Assembly: GCA_050187875.1 (NCBI GenBank)
Contig: JBFWXB010000024.1
Span: 5,936 to 69,935 of the forward strand
DNA: 64,000 nt
Direction of reading: 5' to 3'
DNA from: JAFKKS01 sp050187875
Lineage (GTDB): Bacteria; Pseudomonadota; Alphaproteobacteria; Rhizobiales; Xanthobacteraceae
Shown here: positions 1 through 7,298 of the stretch, piece by piece
Layout: every line of letters begins with the position of its first letter
How positions within the stretch are numbered: position 1 is the first letter of the stretch
Program-made: the position numbers and the translations under genes
The notes under the pieces: generated by a model
The model's database searches: none
Told to the model about the DNA's origin: nothing
The model's input: the letters and a program-made list of their open reading frames with translations, nothing else

Positions 1-320
1 GCAAGTAGTAAGCTTTGAATGGGGGTGTAGATTGGCAAGTCAGGTCGCGGTGGGTTGGCTAAATCGACAATCAGAATATCCGCTTCGGAAACGCAATCGG
101 CGAGACCACGCGATGCCAGTTCGAAAAGAACGTTGGCTTCTTTAATAACCGCTTGAGGGATTGGAATCGTACGGATGTGTTCCTTCTTTACGAGCGTGCA
201 CATTCGCTCGCCTGTCAAAAGAGTTCCGACTCTCTCGTAAAACTCCAATTCCTTTTGAGACAGGAGAGCGTCGGCAGCCTCGCCGGCACGAAACGCGAGC
301 ACTCCTACTTTGATGCTCAT
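1..320 (-). CDS. Hypothetical protein on integrated element, 3' end outside window
   Basis: An open frame on the minus strand begins with ATG at 318-320 and stays open to the window edge (106 codons visible). The protein starts MSIKVGVLAFRAGEA and contains the stretch DILIVDLANPPRPD. I do not recognise a family. It starts 28 bp after the stop of the STAS/ATPase gene and reads the same way, so the two are probably co-transcribed and may work together. No signal peptide or membrane segment is visible in the part seen. The C-terminus is missing, so any catalytic or binding domain could lie beyond the edge. Confidence is moderate that it is a gene; the function is unknown. Confidence 0.6.
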   Translation of the reverse strand, partial: MSIKVGVLAFRAGEAADALLSQKELEFYERVGTLLTGERMCTLVKKEHIRTIPIPQAVIKEANVLFELASRGLADCVSEADILIVDLANPPRPDLPIYTPIQSLLL

Positions 321-348
321 CGAACCACGTGCTCTCGAATTCTGGAGT

Positions 349-1614
349 CTATTGTCCCCGCAGCGGAAGCCTGACTGTCACCATGTTGCCAGAAAATGGC
401 CACCGCTTTTCAATCTTCACTTTGTAATTGATGCCTTTTGCGCGCGCACCGGCCCCTTTTACATTCATGAAGTAATCGCCGCTGCGGAAGGCTACTGACC
501 CGCCCAGGATATCAATTGCTCCGTTGATTAGGTTTGCCAGACCCATCCCGGGCAAGACAGCGACCGAACCGCTACGTTTTTCGGTTTCTTCGTGATGAAA
601 GTGTTCACGGCCTTCAGGATCTGAACTCACGCCGGGGTATAGCGTAGCAAGTAAGACCTCATGATCCTGGGAGGATGGATTGGGAAGCTGTTTGGATGAG
701 ATGACAATTTCGGGCAGCTTCTGTCCATCACGCAGCTCGATCTTTGCGCGATAGGACAGCGGCTCGGCCTTTTCAAAGGCGGACCCAATGATTGAGTGGT
801 TTATCTTCAGGCGCGCTGCGAGGCTCTGATAGATTGGGATTCCGTCGTCCCAAAACACAAGCGTGAGAAAGCGGTCACGTTGTGTTTTCTTGTCAAAATC
901 TGCTTTTGAGGCCGAAAGCACCGTCTTGGCTTGCCCGTGACGGAAAGCATTGCTCATTGCTTCGTGGATTACATGGCTCCATACATAGCCGTGGTATTCG
1001 CCCAAATGATGAATGAGCATTGACTTGATGACAGAGTCTTCGACCCAACGGGTGCATTCATCGAGGACTGCTCGTTGAAATCGAGAGGGGCTGTCGCCAA
1101 TCTTGAAGTCTTGAACCTTCCAATGACGCAGCGAGAAAAAACGTTCGGTGGAGTCGTCTACGGAGAGTACCTGGCCACCTACAAACCACTTCCTTAGCCC
1201 AAACTCTCGCGTCTCCTGGTCTCCACCAAACCAGTGAAAATATTTGTGATCTTGTGGCACCACGTAATCGACGAATTGGACATCCGTCACGTTACGTAAC
1301 GCCTGTGGAAATCGCCACGTTCGCAGAATTCCGCGAACGTCGGGATGTTGCGGCAGGCGAATAGCAGTTTTGAGCCCCGCTGCATGACGCGCCGCGATTT
1401 CGGAGATCAATGCGGGCAGGCATTCGACCAGCAGAAAGCGCACCCCGGACAGGTCGAGAAGTAGGGCTTGAGGACTGTCTACCTTCGCGTGGTGCACGCG
1501 TTGCAGTAGTTCGTCCAATTCTAAGGGCGTGGTGGTCGACGGAAATTGAACGCTTTGACGTGATGGCCGCTGCTCAGCTGTTTGCCGCGGTGGAAATGGA
1601 AGGGCGGGCTGCAT
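349..1614 (-). CDS. STAS-like / histidine-kinase-type ATPase regulatory protein
   Basis: A 421-residue soluble protein. Residues about 30-110 resemble a STAS fold (LLLDLSGVRF followed by a helix), but the serine usually phosphorylated in anti-sigma antagonists is not evident. Residues about 205-415 carry a GHKL ATPase: the N box HEAMSNAFRHG (E218, N222), the G1 box DDGIP (256-260) and the G2 motif GMGLANLING (356-365). There is no phospho-acceptor histidine box, transmembrane segment or receiver domain, so it is not a classical sensor kinase. The closest conceptual relatives are RsbT/RsbW-type switch kinases, here fused to a STAS-like domain. The unrecognised gene at 1-320 follows after 28 bp. 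The start is the only ATG near the 5' end, and no clear Shine-Dalgarno sequence precedes it. Role inferred: protein-protein regulatory switch carried by the mobile element. Confidence 0.7.
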   Translation of the reverse strand: MQPALPFPPRQTAEQRPSRQSVQFPSTTTPLELDELLQRVHHAKVDSPQALLLDLSGVRFLLVECLPALISEIAARHAAGLKTAIRLPQHPDVRGILRTWRFPQALRNVTDVQFVDYVVPQDHKYFHWFGGDQETREFGLRKWFVGGQVLSVDDSTERFFSLRHWKVQDFKIGDSPSRFQRAVLDECTRWVEDSVIKSMLIHHLGEYHGYVWSHVIHEAMSNAFRHGQAKTVLSASKADFDKKTQRDRFLTLVFWDDGIPIYQSLAARLKINHSIIGSAFEKAEPLSYRAKIELRDGQKLPEIVISSKQLPNPSSQDHEVLLATLYPGVSSDPEGREHFHHEETEKRSGSVAVLPGMGLANLINGAIDILGGSVAFRSGDYFMNVKGAGARAKGINYKVKIEKRWPFSGNMVTVRLPLRGQ

Positions 1615-1866
1615 GACGACTACACGCTTGATTCAGCTAAGAGATTATCCGCGACGACAACGGCTACCCGGAGCCTCCGGGGCGGCCTGGAAGCTTGCAA
1701 CACACGCTCTGATTGCCCTTGGATGCTGCCGCTTGTAGCGCGATAGTCAAGGGCCGGTCAACAGCGCTTAGGTCAAGCCCCCACGGCGGCTCAGGCCTCT
1801 CCAATACTACCACCGCGCCTCCGGCTGTCTGGCCGGCGGTTCAAGAGAGCAGGTGAGCCGCATTTC

Positions 1867-3156
1867 TTATGTGGGGCGGGCCGCTTGACCTCCAGTGTCA
1901 ACATCTGGGGGTCGGTCCGGCGCAGGCGGTTCAACGATCTTCAGTTTCGGCCGCAGCAACTGGTCGACCTGTTGCAGGCCAACGCGCAGCGGGTCGTCGA
2001 ACAGGTGGGCGTAGCGGTGCGTGGTCTGCACCTGCGTGTGGCCAAGCAGCCGGCCGATCATCGGCAACGACATGCCGCCTGAGACGAGCAGCGACGCAAA
2101 CGTGTGCCGCAGGTCATGAATGCGCACCTCGGGAATGCCGGCCTTGTTGCGGATTTGGTCCCAAAAGCGCTTCACCTCGTGGACGGGCTTGCCCTTAGCA
2201 TAACCAGGAAACACCCACGGACAGTCCGCCGGGACCGTGCTGCGGATCGCCCGCAACAGGTGGACCACCGCCCCGGAAATCGGGGCCCGGTGCATCCTGC
2301 GTTGCTTCGTGGTGGCTGCGGGCTTTGTCCAGACCCCGTGCTCAAGATCGAACTGCTCCCATCGCGCGTTCAGCACCTCGCCGCGACGCGCGCCGGTCAG
2401 CATGAGCAGGCGAATGATGTTCGCCATGAGCTGGTTCGGATGGTCGGCGAGCAATTCCGAGACCTTGGTGATCTCGTCGAGGTTCAGAAAACGTTCGCGC
2501 GGGTTCTCTGGATTGCGTAGGTATCCGGCAGCCGGATTGTCGGTGCGCATCTCCCAGCGGATTGCGAGATTGAACATCTTTCGGATCGTGTCGCCGAGGC
2601 GGTTGGCCCGCCCTGGCGTCGGCCGCGACCCTTGAAGCGGCTTCCATCGCTTCTTCTTGGTTTTGGTCTTGCGAGGCCGCGGGCGCCCCTTGGCAACCTC
2701 GACCAACAGGTGATCAACGTCGGCACGGCGGATATCGATGACCTTGCGGTTGCCCCAGGCCGGCAAGACGAAGGCATTCATCATGCTGCGACAGTCCGAG
2801 GCGGTATCGGGGGCAAGCCGCGGCAAATGCTCCTCGAAATATCGCTCGACCAAGTGCCTTACGGTTGGGGCAGCGCGGCGCTCATCCCGCACGGCTAGGG
2901 GATCGATCCCCTGGTCGACTTGCCGCTTGATTTGCTTCGCCTGGTCGCGCGCCGCAACGGTGGACCAATCCGGAAAGTCGCCGATGAAAAAGCGCCGCCG
3001 GCGGCCCTCGAAGCTGTAGTCGAGGGTGAAGCTCTTGCGGTCGGTTTGGCGAACCTGGACGCCAAAGCCGATGACTTCGTCGTCCATGAAGATGGGAGAC
3101 TTGCGGCCTTCCGCCTTGGCCGATTTGACGAACCGATCAGTCAATCTCGTGCGCAT
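1867..3156 (-). CDS. Tyrosine recombinase / P4-type integrase of a genomic island
   Basis: A 429-residue site-specific recombinase. The N-terminal DUF4102-like arm-binding domain (about 1-95, with DDEVIGFGVQV) is followed by a core-binding helical domain (about 98-215) and the catalytic domain (about 222-395). The catalytic residues can all be placed: R257 in TGARRGE, K284, H347 and R350 in HDLRHTF, H373 in LLGHTQ and the nucleophile Y382 in THRYAHL, so the enzyme looks intact. The start at 3156 was chosen because the DUF4102 fold begins there and a GAGGGT Shine-Dalgarno lies just upstream; an upstream in-frame start at 3285 would add 43 non-conserved residues. A tRNA-Arg 3' fragment at 6960-7004 is the probable attachment site. 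Confidence 0.93.
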   Translation of the reverse strand: MRTRLTDRFVKSAKAEGRKSPIFMDDEVIGFGVQVRQTDRKSFTLDYSFEGRRRRFFIGDFPDWSTVAARDQAKQIKRQVDQGIDPLAVRDERRAAPTVRHLVERYFEEHLPRLAPDTASDCRSMMNAFVLPAWGNRKVIDIRRADVDHLLVEVAKGRPRPRKTKTKKKRWKPLQGSRPTPGRANRLGDTIRKMFNLAIRWEMRTDNPAAGYLRNPENPRERFLNLDEITKVSELLADHPNQLMANIIRLLMLTGARRGEVLNARWEQFDLEHGVWTKPAATTKQRRMHRAPISGAVVHLLRAIRSTVPADCPWVFPGYAKGKPVHEVKRFWDQIRNKAGIPEVRIHDLRHTFASLLVSGGMSLPMIGRLLGHTQVQTTHRYAHLFDDPLRVGLQQVDQLLRPKLKIVEPPAPDRPPDVDTGGQAARPT

Positions 3157-3444
3157 AGGTTGACCCTCACCCCGGTTAGTCAGGCGCCAGAAGCGCGAGG
3201 TCTGCAAGATGCTGCGGACCATGCGGGAGCCAAGGCGGAAACAGGCGAAGACAGTTGGAAAGCACTTTGGCCCCGATAACTGCACGGTGACGCTCGGTTC
3301 CCAAAGACCGGCGTTCTCGAGCGCCCAACAACCCGACCCCGGCTAAAGAGATAGACGAGCCCAACCCGATTCCGCACCGCAGCAAGCCCGGCTGGGCGCC
3401 GTAAAAAATTTTCTGCCAGCCCCTGGGCCAGGTCACCAGCCTCT

Positions 3445-3472
3445 CTTGAAATTGAATGTCGCCGCCCTAAAT
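3445..3472 (+). promoter_or_regulatory. sigma32-like heat-shock promoter of hsp20
   Basis: CTTGAA at 3445-3450 and CCCTAAAT at 3465-3472 are separated by 14 nt, close to the RpoH consensus (CTTGAA, 13-15 nt, CCCCATnT). Transcription would start near 3480, leaving an untranslated leader of about 85-90 nt that contains the ROSE-like hairpins. This assignment is from pattern and position only. Confidence 0.6.
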
Positions 3473-3479
3473 CGCCGGC

Positions 3480-3566
3480 CGTCGGGCGCCCGAATGGGGC
3501 CCGATGCGGGCGTCGGCGGTGTCCGGCGCAAGCTCGTATTCATGTCGCTTCAAGGAGGATATGACT
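3480..3566 (+). promoter_or_regulatory. ROSE-type RNA thermometer in hsp20 leader
   Basis: The last hairpin sequesters the ribosome-binding site: CATGTC (3541-3546) pairs with GATATG (3558-3563), G3547 is bulged, and CTT (3548-3550) pairs with GAG (3555-3557) around the loop CAAG. The Shine-Dalgarno AAGGAGG (3552-3558) is therefore inside the stem and loop. The anti-Shine-Dalgarno strand contains TCGCT, which matches the UYGCU signature and the conserved bulged G of rhizobial ROSE elements. A second hairpin (GCCCG 3499-3503 with CGGGC 3507-3511) lies upstream. Heating is expected to melt the weak final stem and permit translation. Confidence 0.75.
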
Positions 3567-4019
3567 ATGAGGACCTTCGACTTCTCGCCGTTTGCGCGCA
3601 GCGCCATCGGCTTCGAGACCCTCTTCGACCGGCTCAACGACCGGTCTCAGGATTCAAACGAAGGCTATCCGCCCTACGACATTGTCCGTAAGGGCGAGGA
3701 TGAATTCCAAATCAACATCGCGGTTGCGGGATTTTCCTGCGACGAAATCAGCATCACGGCCGAAGCCAGCCAGCTCACCGTGGCGGGCAAGAAGCAGGAT
3801 AAGGGCGACGTGGAGTACTTGTATCAGGGTATCTCGGCCCGCTCGTTCGAGCGGCGCTTCAACCTGGCGGATTACATCGAGGTCGAGAGCGCCGACTTCC
3901 AGAACGGGTTGCTGCACATCAATCTGGTCCGGCGTATTCCGGAAAAGTTGAAGCCGCGCACCATCGCGATCGGCAACGTGACAAAGCTTGAAACGAAAGG
4001 AAGCGGCAAGGCCGCTTGA
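3567..4019 (+). CDS. hsp20: Small heat-shock protein, Hsp20/IbpA class
   Basis: A 150-residue ATP-independent chaperone that binds unfolding proteins in the cytoplasm. The N-terminus MRTFDFSPFARSAIGF is typical of rhizobial class A sHsps; the alpha-crystallin domain spans about residues 38-130, and the C-terminal I-x-I anchor is I133-A-I135 followed by a short tail. Two in-frame ATGs are present (3561 and 3567); 3567 is preferred because it lies 8 nt after AGGAGG, whereas 3561 lies only 2 nt after it. Expression is probably heat-induced at two levels, by the sigma32-like promoter and the ROSE leader. Several small genes follow in the same direction and may share the transcript. Confidence 0.95.
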   Translation: MRTFDFSPFARSAIGFETLFDRLNDRSQDSNEGYPPYDIVRKGEDEFQINIAVAGFSCDEISITAEASQLTVAGKKQDKGDVEYLYQGISARSFERRFNLADYIEVESADFQNGLLHINLVRRIPEKLKPRTIAIGNVTKLETKGSGKAA

Positions 4020-4078
4020 GTGTGAATTGGCAACGGTGGGCACCACACCGGGCCCACCCCCTTTTTCGGGAGGAGGTC

Positions 4079-4417
4079 ATGACGAAGGGAAATGGTGTAA
4101 ACTTTGAGCTCGACGAACTTCTGCATCCCGCCCAAGCGTTCAATCATCCGTCTGAGGTGGTGAGCGACCCCGACCTGACCCTCAACGAGAAGCGCGCCAT
4201 CCTGGCGTCCTGGGCATCCGACGCGTGTGCCGTCGAGGCCGCTCCGGCGTTGCGAGAGGGACCCAAGGCTCCGGTCCGATTTGACGACATCATGGAGGCG
4301 TTGCGGACACTCGATAAGCAAGCGAACGGAGTTCGCTATCGAAGTCCGTTGGGTCTGCGCTCACGGCGCCGTACGCCGCGCAACGACGACAACGATCAAG
4401 GCCGAACGCTTCAATAG
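4079..4417 (+). CDS. Conserved hypothetical protein downstream of hsp20
   Basis: A 112-residue soluble protein beginning MTKGNGVNFELDELLHPAQA, with a central segment DLTLNEKRAILASWASDACA and a basic C-terminal tail (about 95-112). I believe similar proteins occur beside hsp20 genes in Bradyrhizobium-like genomes, but I cannot assign a function. The start is well supported by GGGAGGAGG 3-11 nt upstream of the ATG. It lies 59 bp after hsp20 in the same direction, which suggests co-induction by heat. No membrane segment, signal peptide or metal-binding motif is visible. Confidence 0.75.
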   Translation: MTKGNGVNFELDELLHPAQAFNHPSEVVSDPDLTLNEKRAILASWASDACAVEAAPALREGPKAPVRFDDIMEALRTLDKQANGVRYRSPLGLRSRRRTPRNDDNDQGRTLQ

Positions 4418-4639
4418 GTGTCCGCCGTGAAGCCTTGCAACCGCTATGTTCTCGGGCGGGAGCACAACGTCGTGCATGTCGATTTCGCACGAGAGCCCGA
4501 CCCACCCGCCCCGAAGTTTCCAGGAGGCGCCGCCCTGCGAACGACAGCTCGGGACTCGCGCACACTCGACGCGTTCGCGGCGCCTGTCTGGGGCGGGTTA
4601 CAACCGCGGGAGGCAAATACATGGGCGACTTCGAGTTGA
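4418..4639 (+). CDS. Possible small hypothetical protein
   Basis: A 73-codon frame opens with GTG directly after the stop of the preceding gene (a second GTG is at 4427). The visible stretch HNVVHVDFAREPDPPAPKFP has gene-like composition, but no Shine-Dalgarno, domain or recognisable family supports it. It overlaps the better supported 31-residue membrane peptide gene by 19 bp. It may be a translationally coupled gene of the heat-shock block or a chance frame. Confidence 0.3.
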   Translation: MSAVKPCNRYVLGREHNVVHVDFAREPDPPAPKFPGGAALRTTARDSRTLDAFAAPVWGGLQPREANTWATSS

Positions 4640-4716
4640 TTCTTGTTGCATCGATCGCGTCGCTCGTCTGCATCGTCGCATCCCTTTGGGTCAACAACGA
4701 AGGGAGCATGGCATGA
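4621..4716 (+). CDS. Small single-span membrane peptide
   Basis: A 31-residue peptide, MGDFELILVASIASLVCIVA continuing to a polar C-terminus (NNEGSMA). Residues about 5-24 form one hydrophobic span. A GGGAGG ribosome site lies 7 nt upstream. Its stop overlaps the ATG of the next frame (ATGA at 4713-4716), so translation is probably coupled. The function is unknown; position suggests membership in the stress-induced block that starts with hsp20. Confidence 0.6.
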   Translation: MGDFELILVASIASLVCIVASLWVNNEGSMA

Positions 4717-4899
4717 GCATGATCATGATCCGGTGTCCTGAGACAGGCAGCGCGATTTCAGGGAATCGAGTGCGAAGATAACGACTTCAGGAGTCTGCCA
4801 TTTGTTATCACTCACACCCTCTGCCCGAGTTGCGGGCGTGAGCATAGTTGGTCGAAAACCGATGCCTGGTTGAATGAAGGCGAGGGGGAAAGCAATTAG
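4713..4899 (+). pseudogene. Frameshifted small zinc-ribbon-like protein
   Basis: The reading frame starts MSMIMIRCPETGSAIS and then runs out of frame at 4781. From about 4761 the next frame continues as GIECEDNDFRSLPF and, further on, CPSCGREHSWSKTDAW, ending at a TAG at 4897-4899. Joined, the two halves resemble a short protein family with an N-terminal RCP-TG motif and a C-terminal CPxCG ribbon, presumably metal-binding. One extra base, or two missing ones, near 4758-4762 breaks the frame. Either the gene has decayed or the assembly has an error there; the C-terminal half keeps its coding pattern, so any decay is recent. Confidence 0.6.
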
Positions 4900-5019
4900 G
4901 CGCATTCTGCGCGGCATCGAGGACGCTCTCGCCGTCCTGAGCCGAGCCACTGCTCTGCCGCTGCGGTTTGCACCGTACGCCGACTTGTCGACGAGAAAGG
5001 CGACCTCCGCTCTCACTGG

Positions 5020-6543
5020 TTACGATTTAACTCCAAGACGTTCTTTCGGACTGGTCAGCAAGACTGTGAGGCCCTCCGCCTTCCAATCGTATGATGCGCG
5101 CCCGCCAAGCTGACCGTTGATGGTTGTCTTGACGAGGAGCGTGCCAAATCCCTCCTTCCGGCGCGGCTTAACGACGGGACCTCCCCGCTCAACCCAGGTG
5201 AGGACGATATCGGCGCCTTGTTCGACAACCGAAATGCTGATGCGACCGCCGGCCATCGAAAGTGCACCGTATTTTGCGGCGTTTGTTGCGAATTCGTGCA
5301 GCAGCAGCGCAAGTCCACTGATGACATGTCGCCCCACCGGGACGGCTGCGCCCGAAACGGTAACGTTTTCACCCTCTCGATAGGGAGCCAGTATTGTCTC
5401 AATCAGCGCGTGGAGAGTCGTCCCCGCCTTTCCGCGATCGCTGCCTTCCGCAGCCGCGTTCAGCACAAGAGCATGCGCTTGCCCCAAAGCGGCCAAACGA
5501 GCAGACACCGCGGAGGAAAGACCTTTCACCGTCGTTTCCGACCGCGCGCTCGCGCTCACGACACTCCCAGCCAAAGCGAGCATGTTCTTGACGCGATGAT
5601 CCATCTCACGAAGGAGCAAACGCCTTTGCTCTTCCGCCCGCCGACGCTCCGTGATGTCGCGCGCGATCTTGGATGCCCCGATCACTCGCCCCCGCTCATC
5701 TTTCACGGGGGAAACAGTCAAGGAGATTTCAACTCGCGTGCCGTCCTTGCGCTGGCGGGTGGTTTCGTAGTGTTCAATGCGCTCGCCCAGGCGGATGCGT
5801 GCGAGAATGCTGGGCTCCTCGTCCGGTCGGTCGGCAGGGATGAGCATGGTGACGGGCCTGCCGATCGCTTCAGCCGCCGTGTAGCCGAACAAGCGTTCGG
5901 CGCCGCGATTCCAGGCAGTGATGATTCCCTTGAGATCCTTGGCAACGATGGCGTCATCCGAATGTTCGACAATCGCGGCATATCGCCGGGCAGCCTCGTC
6001 CCTGGCGCGATACTCCGTCAGGTCCATCAGCATGTTCACGGCCCCGATCAGAATGCCGCTTGCGTCAAAGATGGGCGTGGGAGCTGCAAGGAAGGGCACT
6101 TGCGTGCCATCGGGCCGCTCGGCAATTGCCGTCATGCCGCGGACGGCCCGTCGTTCCGACAAAGCAATTGCCATCGGGCACTCATCGTGTGGCAATGGAG
6201 TGCCATCCGGGCGATAGAGCTTCCACGAGCCGCAAAACTCGGCTTTGCCTATCTCAGGGCAAGCGCCCCATAGTTCGGCTGCAGCCCGATTGTAATATGT
6301 GATCCGGCCCTCGGCGTCGGTTGTGTAGATAGCCTCGGCCACGGCGTCGAGAATTTTCTCTGCCGGCAGGCTTTCGGGCAGCGGGAGCGGCTTGTATTCC
6401 GAGCTGGCGTCGCCCGTACCGCGATCGTTGTTGGTTGATAGAGACGTGCTCAAGGACACCCGCCAAAATTGCTGCTGATCGAACCCTAACAGCTTGCGCC
6501 GCTGCTGTCGCGAAACCCTTGTGAAGGCGTTAGCACTCGCCAA
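5020..6543 (-). CDS. PAS-PAS HWE-family sensor histidine kinase
   Basis: A 507-residue cytoplasmic kinase. PAS domains span about residues 62-180 and 186-303; the second contains HSDDAIVAKDLKGII and ends in the DITERR linker. The phospho-acceptor region REMDHRVKNMLAL places the histidine at H316. The ATPase has the HWE hallmarks: HEFATNAAKYG (H416, E417, N421) and the W450-x-E452 pair. No transmembrane segment is present, so the signal is probably internal (redox, light or a small ligand bound by PAS). Such kinases often act through PhyR-type general stress or orphan response regulators, but no regulator is adjacent. The TTG at 6543 is the longest start; a start nearer residue 29 is possible. 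Confidence 0.88.
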   Translation of the reverse strand: MASANAFTRVSRQQRRKLLGFDQQQFWRVSLSTSLSTNNDRGTGDASSEYKPLPLPESLPAEKILDAVAEAIYTTDAEGRITYYNRAAAELWGACPEIGKAEFCGSWKLYRPDGTPLPHDECPMAIALSERRAVRGMTAIAERPDGTQVPFLAAPTPIFDASGILIGAVNMLMDLTEYRARDEAARRYAAIVEHSDDAIVAKDLKGIITAWNRGAERLFGYTAAEAIGRPVTMLIPADRPDEEPSILARIRLGERIEHYETTRQRKDGTRVEISLTVSPVKDERGRVIGASKIARDITERRRAEEQRRLLLREMDHRVKNMLALAGSVVSASARSETTVKGLSSAVSARLAALGQAHALVLNAAAEGSDRGKAGTTLHALIETILAPYREGENVTVSGAAVPVGRHVISGLALLLHEFATNAAKYGALSMAGGRISISVVEQGADIVLTWVERGGPVVKPRRKEGFGTLLVKTTINGQLGGRASYDWKAEGLTVLLTSPKERLGVKS

Positions 6544-6604
6544 CGGCCGCTGCTTGCTCCGTGAGCCGCCATGGCGTCATCGGGAGTGAAAACGCTGACA
6601 TAGG

Positions 6605-6639
6605 CTAACTTTCGCGTATTTGAAAAACGGGAAAGTTAG
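6605..6639. repeat. Perfect 9-bp inverted repeat near the att end
   Basis: CTAACTTTC at 6605-6613 and GAAAGTTAG at 6631-6639 are exact reverse complements separated by 17 bp. No T-run follows, so a terminator is unlikely. It lies between the HWE kinase start and the tRNA-Arg fragment, in the non-coding tail of the integrated element (6544-6959), where recombination-protein binding sites are expected. Confidence 0.55.
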
Positions 6640-6708
6640 AATCCGTGACGTCACCGCAGCCGAACACAAGCGCTGAACTGACCCTCAGATCAATTCGGGC
6701 AACGGGCT

Positions 6709-6809
6709 GGTCGCGTGCAGTGTCGCGTGTTCGTGGCACGCTTCAAATACAACGTCTTGGTCGCGCGTGTGTCGCGTCTAACTCATTGAAATGGTCGCGG
6801 ATATGTCGC
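6709..6809. repeat. Three imperfect direct repeats GGTCGCG-N4/5-TGTCGC
   Basis: The pattern GGTCGCG, 4-5 nt, TGTCGC occurs at 6709-6726, 6759-6775 and 6793-6809. It sits 150-250 bp inside the element from the tRNA-Arg fragment. Arm-type sites for tyrosine recombinases are short direct repeats placed like this, so these are candidate integrase or excisionase sites. Apart from these repeats and the inverted repeat at 6605-6639, I see no gene in 6544-6959. Confidence 0.45.
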
Positions 6810-6959
6810 ACGCCAAAACGATTTCGTGACACGCGCGATGCGGTTGAGAATCGGCTATCGTCGGCCAATGCATGCGATCACGAACGAGGTCAAAGGCTTA
6901 ACGCGTAAATATCTGATTTTGCTGAGGTAATTCTATTACGTTCACTGTTCGTTCTGGCG

Positions 6960-7004
6960 CTACGAATCTGGGGGTCAGGAGTTCGAATCTCTTCGGGCGC
7001 GCCA
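6960..7004 (+). repeat. 3' fragment of tRNA-Arg(ACG), attachment-site remnant
   Basis: The sequence reads as the 3' half of an alphaproteobacterial tRNA-Arg: anticodon loop CTACGAA (6960-6966, anticodon ACG), the 3' anticodon strand TCTGG, a variable loop, a complete T arm (AGGAG 6977-6981, loop TTCGAAT, CTCTT 6989-6993), the acceptor strand CGGGCGC and an encoded CCA at 7002-7004. Upstream of 6960 the sequence no longer fits a tRNA: the 5' anticodon strand, D arm and 5' acceptor are absent. This is what a tyrosine recombinase leaves at the far end of an island integrated in a tRNA gene. The intact tRNA-Arg is predicted to lie to the left of the window. Confidence 0.8.
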
Positions 7005-7298
7005 ATCCTTAGCCGATCTTGCTGGAAATCCGTTTTTCCTGATCTGTTCTTCCGATGCGCAACGCGGGCGCTCGCAACCACGTCGCGTCGTCTCGACCAT
7101 TCGCAGGGCTTCTAATCGTAGCTCCGCGCTCAAGACCTCATGCTGCAAACATTCACGCCCAGCTTGGCGACCATCTTCGGCACCGAGAACTTTCCCAACG
7201 CTTTTCACGAGGGGCTCGACGCCAACACTTCGGACGGGACGGATACCTCGATCAACATCATCGTCTGGACCGTCAGCGACAGCGCCGAGCTTGCCGCC

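Noticed and set aside
6890..7208. Minus-strand frames containing EEIRTPDPQIRS
   Set aside because: This string is the antisense translation of the tRNA-Arg fragment and is a common annotation artefact, not a protein.
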